A stretch of DNA of 64,000 bases from Myroides phaeus (GCF_900099675.1 NZ_FNDQ01000005.1:1-64000), one strand, 5' to 3'; shown: positions 54,151 to 63,901, counted from the first letter of the stretch. Made by a program: numbers and translations. The notes: generated by a model not told the origin, from the letters alone.

Positions 54151-54185
54151 AGTAAATTGTTTAAGAAAGTGAATAAATCAACTGT

Positions 54186-54440
54186 TTACAAATGTAATAA
54201 AAATAATGATATTACAAATATATACAGCTGTAATATTGTAAATAGCATTAAACCTAATCTTTAGGTTAGTTAGTTTTGTTAGTTGGTAATCAATTGATTA
54301 AGAATATTAATTTAAAAATGTAAACTTCTAAAGGTTACGTTACAGCTGTAAATAGGATAATTGTTTACAATTGTAATTAAAACACTTTTTAAAATTGTTT
54401 ACAAATGTAAAAAATAAGTTGTTTACATTTGTAATTGTAA
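54186..54440. promoter_or_regulatory. array of TTACA-NN-TGTAA operators over two divergent promoters
   Basis: Palindromes TTACAnnTGTAA occur at 54186-54197, 54340-54351 (TTACAGCTGTAA), 54365-54376 (TTACAATTGTAA), 54399-54410 and 54423-54434. A related ATACAGCTGTAA lies at 54222-54233, with extra TTGTAA at 54435-54440. The first overlaps the minus-strand -7 element of the XRE gene. The last overlaps TACATTTG, a perfect -7 element, at 54424-54431 for the M14 gene. The pattern fits a dimeric repressor, most simply the adjacent XRE protein. Confidence 0.75.
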
Positions 54441-54453
54441 AAAAATAGCAGAT

Positions 54454-55605
54454 ATGAACTATCAATATTTAGTAGAAAAATACACCTATCATAAAATAAG
54501 TGGTCGATATATTACGAGTGAAAAAATAGCTTCTTTTTTGAGTGACTTAAAGGATTACTTTAAGGTAGGAGTCAAAGGAAAATCAGTTGAAGGGAGAGAC
54601 ATAAAAACGGTCACTTGGGGAGAAGGTCCAACGAAGATTTTTATGTGGTCACAGATGCACGGAAATGAATCGACAACAACAAAAGCAGTGATCGATTTAT
54701 TAAACTTATTGAATGATGAAAAGGAGTCTTTTATAGCAGATTGGAAAAAGCGTTTTACCTTTTTAATTGTTCCGATATTAAATCCGGATGGAGCACATTA
54801 TTATACGCGAGTAAACGCAAATCAAGTGGACCTAAATAGAGACTCAATTAATTTGACTCAACCCGAAAGTCAGTTGTTGCGAAAACTCTTTGAAGAGTTT
54901 AAACCTGATTATGCATTTAACCTTCACGATCAAAGAACTATTTTTGGTGTAGGAGATCAACCAATGCCAGCAACGATTTCTTTTTTAGCTCCCTCTTATA
55001 ATGAAGAAAGAGAAATAAATGCCAATAGGGAAGAAGCTATAAAGTTAATTGTAGCTATGAATAAAGAAGTTCAGAAAGTAATTCCAGGACAAGTAGGAAG
55101 ATTTGATGACGGATTTAATATTAACTGTATTGGGGATTATTTTCAAAATCAAGGAGTTCCGACTATTTTGTTTGAAGCAGGGCATTATCAAAATGATTAT
55201 AATAGAGAAAAAACCAGAGAAATTGTATTTTTAAGTTTATTATCTGTAATTTGTAGTATATTTACTAAGAATTATGAGAATAATACTATAGAATCTTATT
55301 TAAGCATTCCAGAGAATCAGAAAAGCTTTAATGATGTGGCAATTGGCCCCGTTTCTTTAGCTGGTAGTAAAGAAGCATATATTGTGAAAATTCAGTATTT
55401 AGAGCAATTAAAAAATAATAATGTTAAATTTTGTCCCATTATCGTGGATATTATTAAAAAAGAAAGTAAATTTGCCCATCATTATATAAAAGAGAGCATA
55501 TTTTTTAAGAACTCTTTGGTTAAAATAGAAGATGCTTTAGATAAGAATTATCTTGAGCTTGTAGATTCTGGCTTCTCTCAAGATAATGGATTATTAAATA
55601 AATAA
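54454..55605 (+). CDS. M14-family zinc carboxypeptidase, cytoplasmic
   Basis: 383 residues without a signal peptide. Zinc ligands and catalytic residues are visible: SQMHGNEST (H-x-x-E, about residues 68-76), the VDLNRD motif (about 125-130), AFNLHDQRT (third ligand His, about 153-161) and LFEAGHYQN (catalytic Glu about 239). The C-terminal 130 residues are an extra domain. Cytoplasmic M14 members act on peptides, peptidoglycan fragments or modified amino acids; the substrate is unknown. It is controlled by the operator array in front of it. The Lrp/AsnC gene follows. Confidence 0.85.
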   Translation: MNYQYLVEKYTYHKISGRYITSEKIASFLSDLKDYFKVGVKGKSVEGRDIKTVTWGEGPTKIFMWSQMHGNESTTTKAVIDLLNLLNDEKESFIADWKKRFTFLIVPILNPDGAHYYTRVNANQVDLNRDSINLTQPESQLLRKLFEEFKPDYAFNLHDQRTIFGVGDQPMPATISFLAPSYNEEREINANREEAIKLIVAMNKEVQKVIPGQVGRFDDGFNINCIGDYFQNQGVPTILFEAGHYQNDYNREKTREIVFLSLLSVICSIFTKNYENNTIESYLSIPENQKSFNDVAIGPVSLAGSKEAYIVKIQYLEQLKNNNVKFCPIIVDIIKKESKFAHHYIKESIFFKNSLVKIEDALDKNYLELVDSGFSQDNGLLNK

Positions 55606-55692
55606 TAAAATTTGTTGTTTTTTAGAAAATAAGAATTTTATTTAGTATTATTGTACAGAATTATAGATTATAATAAGATAAATAATTGTTTT

Positions 55693-56172
55693 ATGAGTAA
55701 ATTTCGTTTAGATGAAATCGATCACCAAATCTTAGATATGTTGATTGACAATACGAGAGTTCCTTTCACAGATATTGCAAAAAAATTACTGATTTCTGCA
55801 GGTACTGTTCACGTTCGTGTTAAGAAAATGGAAGATGCAGGAATTATCCAAGGTTCTTCATTGACATTAGATTACGAAAAATTAGGATATGCTTTTATAG
55901 CTTATATTGGTATTTTCCTACACAATACTTCGCAAACTAAATTTGTATTAGAGCGTATTAACGAAATTCCTTTCGTAACTGTAGCACACGTTACAACTGG
56001 TAAATTCAATGTTTTTTGTAAAATTAGAGCGAAAAACACGCGTCATGCAAAAGAGGTTATTTATATGATTGATGATATTGAAGGAGTTTACAGAACTGAA
56101 TCAATGATTTCTTTAGAAGAAAGCATCAACGATAAAAAACGTTTAATGCACACGATTTTTAAAGAATTATAA
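55693..56172 (+). CDS. Lrp/AsnC-family transcriptional regulator
   Basis: 159 residues from the ATG at 55693; the longer frame begins at a TTG. The N-terminal helix-turn-helix reads LDEIDHQILDMLIDNTRVPF, then TDIAKKLLISAGTVHVRVKKMEDAGII. The C-terminal RAM (ligand-binding) domain has a V-T-T-G-K-F-N-V-F-C strand. It probably senses an amino acid, and its neighbour, an M14 peptidase, may supply one. A hairpin terminator follows at once. Confidence 0.88.
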   Translation: MSKFRLDEIDHQILDMLIDNTRVPFTDIAKKLLISAGTVHVRVKKMEDAGIIQGSSLTLDYEKLGYAFIAYIGIFLHNTSQTKFVLERINEIPFVTVAHVTTGKFNVFCKIRAKNTRHAKEVIYMIDDIEGVYRTESMISLEESINDKKRLMHTIFKEL

Positions 56173-56201
56173 GAAATAGAACACTTATAAGAAGAAATAA
56201 T

Positions 56202-56230
56202 AAAAACTGCCGTATGGCAGTTTTTTTTTT
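56202..56230 (+). terminator. terminator after lrp-like gene
   Basis: AAAAACTGCC / GGCAGTTTTT with a 4-base loop, then a T-run. It overlaps the 5' end of the next open frame, so that frame's upstream codons are not used. Confidence 0.9.
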
Positions 56231-56255
56231 ATTTGTATTTTTGAAAAAAAAGTTA

Positions 56256-57260
56256 ATGGATTCTTTAACACAAATTGTATTAGGGGGAGCTGTAGGGAAT
56301 GCGATAGCTGGACGTAAGATTGGTAATAGGGCCGTTCTTTATGGGGCGATAGCTGGTACTATTCCTGACTTAGATGTTCTATCTGTATTTTTTACTGATC
56401 CAATATCTGCTGTAGAAATGCATCGTGGGATTACGCATTCTATTTTGTTTGCCGTTTTAGCGTCTATTTTGTTTGGCTATATTGTGTACAAATTAGAAAA
56501 GAAAAATGGCGTTACCTATGAAGAAGGATATTGGTTGTTTTTTTGGGGATTGTTTACACACGCCTTGTTAGATATGTTTACGACTTGGGGTACGCGATTA
56601 CTATGGCCTTTTGATTATGCTTTTGCTTTTAAGTCTATTTTCGTCATTGACCCTCTATATACTATTCCGTTTATCTATTTTTTGGTTCGCTCTATGCGGG
56701 AGAAAAAAGATATAGAAAAAAGGATACACTTGAATAGATTGGGTATTTATGTTAGTAGCTCCTATTTGGCTTTGACATTGCTTTTAAAAGCGGTGGCTTT
56801 TTATGAGTTTACAGACGCTTTGGATAAACAAGGTATTAAGTATAAAGAGATGTCTGTAAAACCAACAGTGATGAACACTATTTTGTGGAACGCAATGGTT
56901 GAAACAGAAGATGCTTTTTTAATAGGTGAGTATTCCTTTTTTGATCATTCAGATATTGCATTCCAACGTTTTGAAAAGAATGAATATTTTATTAACAATA
57001 TAGCTAATCACAATTTGTTTAATCGATTAGTGAAAATATCAGAAGGTTATTATACTTTTTCTGAATACAACGACGAGATTCACTTTAATGATTTGCGCTT
57101 TGGTTTGTTGAAGAATGAAGGGGAAGATGTTCAGTTTGCTTTTAGCTATCGATTTGTTGTTAATGAAGATGGTGAGTTGCAGGCAGAAGAGGTTAAGAAA
57201 GAACGAAAAGATGGGTTAAAGTTGTTAAAACGAATATGGATTAGATTGCAAGGAATATAA
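56256..57260 (+). CDS. YdjM-like membrane-bound metal-dependent hydrolase (DUF457)
   Basis: 334 residues from the ATG at 56256. The 14 codons before it would lie in the preceding terminator, and a perfect -7 element TATTTTTG is at 56236-56243. MDSLTQIVLGGAVGNAIAGRKIGNRA starts the family. It carries PDLDVL and MHRGITHS (H-R-x-x-T-H-S) metal motifs, LFTHALLDMFTTWGTRLLWP, and four or five membrane segments in the first 170 residues. The C-terminal 150 residues are soluble. The family is related to YdjM/LexA-regulated proteins. The activity is not established. Confidence 0.85.
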   Translation: MDSLTQIVLGGAVGNAIAGRKIGNRAVLYGAIAGTIPDLDVLSVFFTDPISAVEMHRGITHSILFAVLASILFGYIVYKLEKKNGVTYEEGYWLFFWGLFTHALLDMFTTWGTRLLWPFDYAFAFKSIFVIDPLYTIPFIYFLVRSMREKKDIEKRIHLNRLGIYVSSSYLALTLLLKAVAFYEFTDALDKQGIKYKEMSVKPTVMNTILWNAMVETEDAFLIGEYSFFDHSDIAFQRFEKNEYFINNIANHNLFNRLVKISEGYYTFSEYNDEIHFNDLRFGLLKNEGEDVQFAFSYRFVVNEDGELQAEEVKKERKDGLKLLKRIWIRLQGI

Positions 57261-57263
57261 ACA

Positions 57264-57294
57264 AAAAAAAGGAGCTAATAGGCTCCTTTTTTTT
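57264..57294 (+). terminator. terminator
   Basis: AAAAGGAGC / GCTCCTTTT stem with a T-run. Confidence 0.88.
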
Positions 57295-57523
57295 GTTTTA
57301 AAGCGATTTGAGCAACTTTAAACAGAAAAATAGGAGTTAGTATGTCTTAGGTATAAAATAGCTTTTAAAAAGTTTTTATGAAGTAAATATGTCTGTAATA
57401 GCTATTGTATTCGTGAATTTTAAAATACTTTTGTGCACAAGTTATTTTTATAACTGATAAAAGGAGTGTTTAATAGTTCAAATAGTTTTTAATTTAAAAG
57501 TATTTGAAATCATTATTTAGAAG

Positions 57524-58369
57524 ATGGAAATATTTAAAAGAAATATCATTTCTATCCAAAGTTTAGTTTCAGCAGGTTATGTTGGAAACAGTGTTGCTGG
57601 TTTAGCAATTCAACTACACGGTATAAATCCTATTATTTTGCCGACCGTAATGCTGTCGAGCCATGCAGAACAAAATATATATTACGGAGATGTTGTTTCT
57701 CCAGATTTATTCAAGAAATTAATAAGAGGAATTTGCGAGGTAGGACTTCGAGAAGAAACCAAGTTTGCTGTCAGTGGTTATATCAATACGGCCGAGTTGA
57801 TAGATTTAACAGCCGAATTTATAACGGGGTGGAAAAAGGTTCAGAAAGAGGCTATCTATATATACGATCCTGTATTGGGGGACACTCGCGCAAATGGACT
57901 GTATATTCCAGAAGCTATTGCAAAGCATTCTGTGGCTACATTACTTCCTTTATGTGATGTATTGACTCCAAATCAGTTTGAATTAGAGTTTATAGTAGGT
58001 CAAAAAATAACGACTGAACGTGAATTGGTCTCTTTAATAACAGGTCATCCGATTTTAAGTAGTAAACAAGTTATACTTACAAGTGCTGTGTTGGCAGATA
58101 CAATAGCTGGTCAAATTGAAGTAATAGTTGTAGAAAATGGTCAGATTTCGAGATTTAGCACAGAAAATATACACATTGAGGTAGTGGGAACAGGAGATTT
58201 GTTTACAGCAATTATGACTTCTCAATTAGCTAATGGTAGAAAGGCAAGTGAAGCTATACAAAATGCAATGAATTTTGTTTGTAGAGTATTGACATTTACT
58301 AAGGAAAAGGGATTAACATCAATGAGTGCTTCAGCTATTATGCAAGCATATCCTTCGTTATTGTTGTAG
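57524..58369 (+). CDS. pyridoxal kinase (PdxY/PdxK-like)
   Basis: 281 residues, ribokinase superfamily. NIISIQSLVSAGYVGNSVAG is the N-terminal pyridoxal-kinase signature. YDPVLGDTRANGLYIPE, then LLPLCDVLTPNQFELEFIVGQ and the C-terminal VVGTGDLFTAIM with the catalytic Asp (GTGD) follow in order. It phosphorylates pyridoxal or pyridoxine with ATP, supplying PLP to enzymes such as the cysteine desulfurase at 11 kb. The gene is monocistronic. Confidence 0.9.
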   Translation: MEIFKRNIISIQSLVSAGYVGNSVAGLAIQLHGINPIILPTVMLSSHAEQNIYYGDVVSPDLFKKLIRGICEVGLREETKFAVSGYINTAELIDLTAEFITGWKKVQKEAIYIYDPVLGDTRANGLYIPEAIAKHSVATLLPLCDVLTPNQFELEFIVGQKITTERELVSLITGHPILSSKQVILTSAVLADTIAGQIEVIVVENGQISRFSTENIHIEVVGTGDLFTAIMTSQLANGRKASEAIQNAMNFVCRVLTFTKEKGLTSMSASAIMQAYPSLLL

Positions 58370-58462
58370 TTTTTTGAATTATACGTAACTAACTGACTGT
58401 TAACATTAATAATAGTTTAAAAATTGATATAATTATATTTTTGTCCTCATATTTTTATTACT

Positions 58463-58492
58463 TTTGAAAATGTGTAAGTTTAGTTAATTTTG
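58463..58492 (+). promoter_or_regulatory. promoter of lipoprotein gene
   Basis: TTTG at 58463-58466 and TAATTTTG (TAnnTTTG) at 58485-58492, 18-bp spacer, about 107 bp before the start codon. Confidence 0.6.
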
Positions 58493-58598
58493 CTTTAATA
58501 GCGTATTTTAATTCTTTTATTTTGTGTTTATTTTAGATTAAAGTACTTTAATTAACTAAAAATAGTTTTTTTTATTTAAAATAAATAAGGGCGATGTT

Positions 58599-59459
58599 AT
58601 GAGGAAAATTATATTTTTTTTATTTATTAGTTTACTAATAATGTCATGTACAAGTAATGATATTCAAATAATAAATGAAGACAAACTACATTTATCAGTA
58701 GAGCATTCAACTTCAATAGAAGGGGATTTAGTATATTTTACTGTTTTAGATAATTCTTCAGTAGAAGTAAATGCTCAGCTATATACAGATGACAACTTGA
58801 TTAGTAATCCATTTAAGTTTACTAAAAAGGGTACATACAAGATAACGGCAAAGAAAAAAGGATATGAAAATAGTAATTCTATTGAAGTAACAGTGATTAA
58901 AAAGCCGAGAAAGAACAATGTAAGTACTACTAAGCAACACTACGATATAAAAAGTGTTTCAATGTCTGTTGAACAGATAAGTAAAATAGATTATGAAGCG
59001 AGCAAGGAGTATTATGTTGATAAGGCGATAAGATTACCAAATGGGAAATGGTATAATATTTACCATATCGATATTAGAATTAATGGAAATACAGGATACG
59101 AAAGATTTGAAGTTTGTTATTATGTCCCAAACAAGACAATTGTTGCTAAAGACAATGAAATTATAGATTACGGGCAGCGTGTTTTGCCAAATGAGGTAGA
59201 TAGTAAGGAGATTATCTATCACGACTCTTGGATAGTAATAGATGATTATGATGCAACAAGAAATTGGGAAACAGCCAAATCAGAAATAGACATAGAAGTA
59301 GACGATTTTGAAAACAAGGGAATTGGTGCTGGTTATTTGGGATTAGATATTATAGCTTCGTTTGAAATAGTATATAAAGACGGTAATACTCCTATCAATA
59401 TCGTTTATGAGGGAGTTGTTAGATTTTGTGAGAAAACTGAAAATGTAAATAATTTTTAG
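58599..59459 (+). CDS. hypothetical lipoprotein
   Basis: 286 residues. MRKIIFFLFISLLIMSCTSN has a lipobox IMSC (Cys17). Residues 28-105 look like an Ig-like beta sandwich (LSVEHSTSIEGDLVYFTVLD...FTKKGTYKITAKKKGYEN). The remainder is beta-rich with many Asp/Glu (IDIEVDDFENKGIGAGYLG), which could bind calcium. No family is recognised. It has its own promoter and terminator. Confidence 0.75.
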   Translation: MRKIIFFLFISLLIMSCTSNDIQIINEDKLHLSVEHSTSIEGDLVYFTVLDNSSVEVNAQLYTDDNLISNPFKFTKKGTYKITAKKKGYENSNSIEVTVIKKPRKNNVSTTKQHYDIKSVSMSVEQISKIDYEASKEYYVDKAIRLPNGKWYNIYHIDIRINGNTGYERFEVCYYVPNKTIVAKDNEIIDYGQRVLPNEVDSKEIIYHDSWIVIDDYDATRNWETAKSEIDIEVDDFENKGIGAGYLGLDIIASFEIVYKDGNTPINIVYEGVVRFCEKTENVNNF

Positions 59460-59497
59460 AAAAAAAGGTATTGATCGGTAAGTGATTTAAAATAAAA

Positions 59498-59535
59498 GAA
59501 CTCCATAGGTGTAAAACTTATGGAGTTTCTTTTTC
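59498..59535 (+). terminator. terminator
   Basis: GAACTCCATA / TATGGAGTTTC stem, loop GGTGTAAAACT, followed by T's. The remaining DNA up to 59786 holds no gene, only a near-consensus -7 TAAATTTA at 59756-59763. Confidence 0.8.
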
Positions 59536-59786
59536 ATAGCATTTTAGTAATTTTAATAAGAAGTGGTAATTGTTCTACATCTTACAGATACAAATATAAG
59601 TTAGAACGTTTCTAAATTCATATTTTATGTTGTTTTTTAACAAATGTTATCCTAAAGGGATAAGAGTTATGTGGTTTACTATGCGTTTTTATGATATTAA
59701 TAAAAATATTGTCTATTAAAATTGATTTAAGGGATAATTATAGAGTGGGTTTTCATAAATTTAGCAAAGTTTAAACTCATATTGTG

Positions 59787-60830
59787 ATGAATGATAAAAT
59801 AAAATCAGCAATACCAAGTGGTATTTTAGTACAAATAGCATTCTTACTTGTTATTGTTTTCGTTTTCTTTCTATTGGTAAAGAATTTAGTTGTGTTTTTG
59901 CCAGGTTTCTTAGGAGCTATCTGTCTGTTTGTTTTGTTGATCAATCCATTCAGATGGCTAACAGAAAAAAAAGGGTGGAAAAAAATCTGGTCCATTGTAG
60001 TCTTGATATTAGGAAGTGCTTGTTTAATCTTAGGTCCGATGTATTTGTTAATTCAAACATTAACTAAGAAAATATTAGTTATGTTAGACGATAAAGACAA
60101 GATAAAAACAGGAATTACCAGTGTAGTAGATTTGCTACATACCAAATACAATATAGATATTTTTGACCAAAGTAATTTAGAGAAGGCTACAGAATTAGGA
60201 GGTAAGGTGTTACAGTCAATTGTCAATACCTCAGTGAATGGGCTAATGGAAATAGGAGTTGCTTATTTATTACTCTATTTTATGCTGGTTGATTATAAAT
60301 CAATAGAACGTTGGTTTAATAAGTACATTCCCCTTGGTAGAGCAAATATGGACAATATGAAGATCGATATGAAGAAATTAGTAGTTTCTAATACGATAGG
60401 TGTTCCGTTAACTGCTTTTTGTCAAGCTGTGGTTGCTTATGTAGGATATTTGATATTTGGCGTAGATGACGCTTTTGTATTTTTTGTATTAACAGGATTT
60501 GCTGCTATGATACCGGTAGTTGGAGCAGCGCTAATTTATATTCCTTTAGTTGGTATGTTGATAGCACAAGGCGACACTACAAGTGCAATTGGGTTATTAC
60601 TTTACAGCTTAATTCTTGTTGGGTTATCTGACAATTTAATTCGCTTTATGTTACAAAAGCGAATGGCTGATGTACATCCATTAATTACTATATTTGGTGT
60701 AATTGTAGGAGTTAATCTATTTGGATTTATAGGAATAATCTTTGGTCCAATCTTATTTTCATTATTCTTCTGGTTAATTAAGATATACCGTAATGAGTTT
60801 GTAATTCCAAGTGAAAATAAACAAGCGTAG
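59787..60830 (+). CDS. AI-2E-family transporter (PerM/YdiK-like)
   Basis: 347 residues from the ATG at 59787 (GTG one codon earlier). It has about eight membrane helices, starting IPSGILVQIAFLLVIVFVFF. The central soluble loop (about residues 85-150) and the C-terminal LVGLSDNLIRFMLQKRMADVHPLITIFGVIVGV match the AI-2E/UPF0118 family. Members have been linked to autoinducer or ion export. The substrate here is unknown. The Nudix gene follows after 31 bp and may be co-transcribed. Confidence 0.87.
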   Translation: MNDKIKSAIPSGILVQIAFLLVIVFVFFLLVKNLVVFLPGFLGAICLFVLLINPFRWLTEKKGWKKIWSIVVLILGSACLILGPMYLLIQTLTKKILVMLDDKDKIKTGITSVVDLLHTKYNIDIFDQSNLEKATELGGKVLQSIVNTSVNGLMEIGVAYLLLYFMLVDYKSIERWFNKYIPLGRANMDNMKIDMKKLVVSNTIGVPLTAFCQAVVAYVGYLIFGVDDAFVFFVLTGFAAMIPVVGAALIYIPLVGMLIAQGDTTSAIGLLLYSLILVGLSDNLIRFMLQKRMADVHPLITIFGVIVGVNLFGFIGIIFGPILFSLFFWLIKIYRNEFVIPSENKQA

Positions 60831-60861
60831 TAAAGTTGATTATCTTTATACGCAGTAAAAA

Positions 60862-61257
60862 ATGAAAGAAATGCTTAAAGTTTGCTGTGCAATAATAGAA
60901 CATCAAGACAAGATATTAGTTGCTCAAAGAAGTGAAACAATGTTGCTTCCACTGCAATGGGAATTTCCAGGAGGGAAATTAGAAGTAGGGGAAACAGTTG
61001 AGGAGTGTATTGTTAGAGAAATAAAAGAAGAATTAGTTATGGATATTGCTGTAGTAAAGCCACTTACCCCAGTAGTACATCACTATGATACTTTTTCTCT
61101 TGAATTAATTCCGTTTGTTTGTAGCTGTAAATCAGTACATTTTGAAAGAAAAGAACACAAGAATATTGTTTGGAGTGATAAACAAAGGTTAATGGATTTT
61201 GAATGGGCAGCAGCAGATATTCCGATTGTTCAAGAGTATTTGAAACTGTGCAATTAG
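60862..61257 (+). CDS. Nudix hydrolase (MutT-like)
   Basis: 131 residues. The Nudix box GGKLEVGETVEECIVREIKEEL satisfies G-x5-E-x7-R-E-U-x-E-E. The short, single-domain form and the WEFPGGK lead-in are typical of MutT/CTP-pyrophosphohydrolase proteins that remove oxidised or excess nucleotides. The nucleotide preference cannot be told from the sequence. It is probably in a two-gene unit with the AI-2E-type protein. Confidence 0.88.
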   Translation: MKEMLKVCCAIIEHQDKILVAQRSETMLLPLQWEFPGGKLEVGETVEECIVREIKEELVMDIAVVKPLTPVVHHYDTFSLELIPFVCSCKSVHFERKEHKNIVWSDKQRLMDFEWAAADIPIVQEYLKLCN

Positions 61258-61376
61258 AGTAAAACTTATATTTTATAATTGCTTAATAGCATTGGGATCT
61301 TGACTTGGTGAACAAGAGGTTTAGAAGTAAGCTTAGTTTAGAAGAGTACACTAATTGAAGGATGTAAAATAAGACA

Positions 61377-61401
61377 AGGGGGCTATTTGATAGCCCCTTT
61401 T
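61377..61401. terminator. bidirectional terminator
   Basis: GGGGCTAT / ATAGCCCC stem with a 3-base loop and T's on both sides, between convergent genes. Confidence 0.85.
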
Positions 61402-61449
61402 ATACTTATTTTGATGCTTTACTAATTAATCTTACTTCAGTACGAAAGA

Positions 61450-61908
61450 TTATTCTTCTTTTAATCGAATAGCTAAAAGTTCTCCAGTGGCACATACAAC
61501 ATCATTGGCGCTAAGCGTCATATCTACCCATACTTTACGGCCTTCTATGTTGCGCAGTTTGCCTTTTAATAGCAATGGGACCCCCATTGGAGTAGCGGCT
61601 TTAAAGTCAACTTTTAAAGAGGCAGTAACGCAACGTACAGGAATAGGGCTTACTTCAAGAGAAATACCTTCTTGTTTACATAAAAAAGCCGCAGCAGAAC
61701 CAGTACCGTGGCAATCTAATAAAGAAGCTATTAATCCGCCATATACACTTCCTGGTAATGCTGTATATTTAGAGTCTGGAGTAAACTCAGCAGTAGTTTC
61801 CTCCCCAATTAAATAGGTTTTGAGTTGATAACCATTAGGATTATTTTTTCCACAACCATAGCAATGCGCTAAATTTTCAGGGTATAAGTCTTGAATTGCT
61901 TTTGTCAT
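61450..61908 (-). CDS. PaaI-like hotdog-fold thioesterase
   Basis: 152 residues from the ATG at 61908; the 21-codon extension starts with a TTG. It begins MTKAIQDLYPENLAHCYGCG, a Cys-bearing lead. The hotdog core is GSVYGGLIASLLDCHGTGSA (G-G-x-x-A/S-x-x-L-D). The final third (VDFKAATPMGVPLLLKGKLRN, VWVDMTLSANDVVCATGELL) fits the PaaI/4HBT pattern. It would hydrolyse an acyl-CoA. It is monocistronic. Confidence 0.82.
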   Translation of the reverse strand: MTKAIQDLYPENLAHCYGCGKNNPNGYQLKTYLIGEETTAEFTPDSKYTALPGSVYGGLIASLLDCHGTGSAAAFLCKQEGISLEVSPIPVRCVTASLKVDFKAATPMGVPLLLKGKLRNIEGRKVWVDMTLSANDVVCATGELLAIRLKEE

Positions 61909-62352
61909 ATGTCTTTGTTTTATAGGTTCGTTTTTGTAAATATCAACAATCGAGTTTAGAATGACAAACAATTGTATTTAATAGTATCACCTGAATATTC
62001 TATTCATTAAAAAGTAATGAAAGCTCTTAATAAGAATATAAATATGTGAAATTATGTACTCAGTAAGTTTTATTTTCTTAAATTCGAATAAGTAACACCT
62101 TAAAATATGAAAGGATAGTATATGTCAAGTCAGTTTATAGATGAAAAAAAGAAAACTTAGTAGTAATGTTTTATAATAAAAGTTAAGTTTATCTGTTATA
62201 TAAAAATAGAAAGCATGTAAGAATAAAGTTATTTAAATTATAATAACTTGTATTTACTATAAATGAATATAGAATAGTGAGAAAGAAATGAACTTTTTAG
62301 AAAAAAGCAATGTTTTTCACAGGTTCTATTCAATTAAATATTATACTAAGAA
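61909..62352. other. intergenic between divergent genes
   Basis: About 440 bp, AT-rich, without a gene, repeat or RNA that I can see. It should hold divergent promoters for the thioesterase and the S41 peptidase. Confidence 0.5.
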
Positions 62353-63876
62353 ATGATTAAAAAAGGTTTATTATTAGTTACCTTATTAGTGAGTCAATGT
62401 TTTGTTTTTGGTCAAAAGAAATATTCGGAATTAACACAAGAAGATTATCTTGAAGACTTCGACATTTTAATCAATATCGTAAAAAATCAACATCCCAATC
62501 CATATCGCGTAATATCAGAGAAAGACTTTGATAAGAAAGTTGCGAGTATAAGAAAGAATTTAGAAGAGCATCCGAGCTATGCTACGTTTTTACTCTCAAA
62601 TCCTATACCTTACATTCACGACGCACATTCTTCTTTGTCTACAGATACAACTATTTTTGAAGATTTTACTAAGGAGACTCATTTCTTTCCTTTAGCTACG
62701 CTTGTATTTAATAGTAAAGTGTTTGTTAATCAGCACAATCCGTACATTCCACCAGGGAGTATAATTAAGAGTGTCAACGGAATTGAAGCGAGTAAGATAT
62801 TAAGTCGTATAAATGTGAGTAGTGATGGAGAGATCAAAGCTGATGATGCTAAGGATTTTACGTTTTATATATCGCTAATGTTTCCAGACGCTAAGGAATA
62901 CGTTATTGCTTATCAAGAAGGTTTAGAAAGTGAAGAGATAAAAGAAGTTACAATCAACACGGTGAGTTATTTCCGAAACTTTTACAATGTTCAAAAGTCG
63001 ATTTTACCTTTGGATTTAATTACGTATTCTTATGGTATTTATGGTAGAGAAGTAAATGAGGATACTTATATATTAACTATAAAGACATTTGCCTTTTCTG
63101 AAGAGTTTGCTTATCAGAAGTTAAGTGCGTTTTTTGAGAAATTGAATCAAAAAGGAATTAAAAACCTAATCATTGATATTCGTAGCAATGGAGGAGGGCT
63201 TTTAAGTAATATTCCATTATTTTATTCTTTTATTTCAAAAGATAAGGTGTTTAAGAATAGCTATCGTTATGCAACAAAAGTTGTTGATATAAAAGTTCGA
63301 GAGAATTTAATAGATGGTAGTGGACGTCAGTATTCTGATTTAGATATCAAGAATATGAACAATTTTATGTTACAGCGTTATGATAAAAGTGAGGATGATG
63401 AGTACTATTATGGTAACAATCGCTTAGATGAATCGTATGTAGAGAATTATCCACGAGATAGAAATGTGTTTGAAGGGAATACCATATTATTGATAGATAA
63501 TAACACTGTTTCCGCAGCAGCTTATTTTGCAGCTTTGTTTAAGGAAAACAAGAGAGGAGTGGTGATAGGACAAGAAACACGTACTTGTAGTAATTTTACA
63601 ACAGCTTCGTGGTTTATAAACTATAAGTTGCCAAATACACAGACAATTGTTGATCTGCCTCGTTCGGAAGTGTTTTTTAATAATTCAGCAAGTAAAAGCG
63701 GTGCTTGTAGAGGGGTGATACCTGATTATGTCGTAGACGAGACGATGTTTCACGCTGGTTTAGTGGAAGAAAAAGATCCAGAGTTAACAATGGCATTGGA
63801 TCTAATTAAAAGACAAATTGGTCTTAATGTAGCGGAGTTAAGCAAGAAAGTAACAGGGAAAAAACAGAAAAAATAA
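62353..63876 (+). CDS. S41-family (C-terminal processing/Tsp-like) peptidase, secreted
   Basis: 507 residues. Signal peptide MIKKGLLLVTLLVSQCFVFG. A helical N-terminal part is followed by a PDZ-like loop (PPGSIIKSVNGIEASKIL). The S41 core has NLIIDIRSNGGGLLSNIPLF (about residues 273-292) and NTVSAAAYFAALFKE, where the serine in T-V-S-A-A is the likely nucleophile. ETRTCSNFT and DLPRSEVFFNN follow. It is a periplasmic or surface serine peptidase; the target is unknown. A terminator follows. Confidence 0.88.
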   Translation: MIKKGLLLVTLLVSQCFVFGQKKYSELTQEDYLEDFDILINIVKNQHPNPYRVISEKDFDKKVASIRKNLEEHPSYATFLLSNPIPYIHDAHSSLSTDTTIFEDFTKETHFFPLATLVFNSKVFVNQHNPYIPPGSIIKSVNGIEASKILSRINVSSDGEIKADDAKDFTFYISLMFPDAKEYVIAYQEGLESEEIKEVTINTVSYFRNFYNVQKSILPLDLITYSYGIYGREVNEDTYILTIKTFAFSEEFAYQKLSAFFEKLNQKGIKNLIIDIRSNGGGLLSNIPLFYSFISKDKVFKNSYRYATKVVDIKVRENLIDGSGRQYSDLDIKNMNNFMLQRYDKSEDDEYYYGNNRLDESYVENYPRDRNVFEGNTILLIDNNTVSAAAYFAALFKENKRGVVIGQETRTCSNFTTASWFINYKLPNTQTIVDLPRSEVFFNNSASKSGACRGVIPDYVVDETMFHAGLVEEKDPELTMALDLIKRQIGLNVAELSKKVTGKKQKK

Positions 63877-63901
63877 TCTGTGCTATAGATATAAAAGTAA
63901 G

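Noticed and set aside
56214..56255. upstream 14 codons of the YdjM-like gene
   Set aside because: They lie in the preceding terminator and promoter, so the real start is the ATG at 56256.
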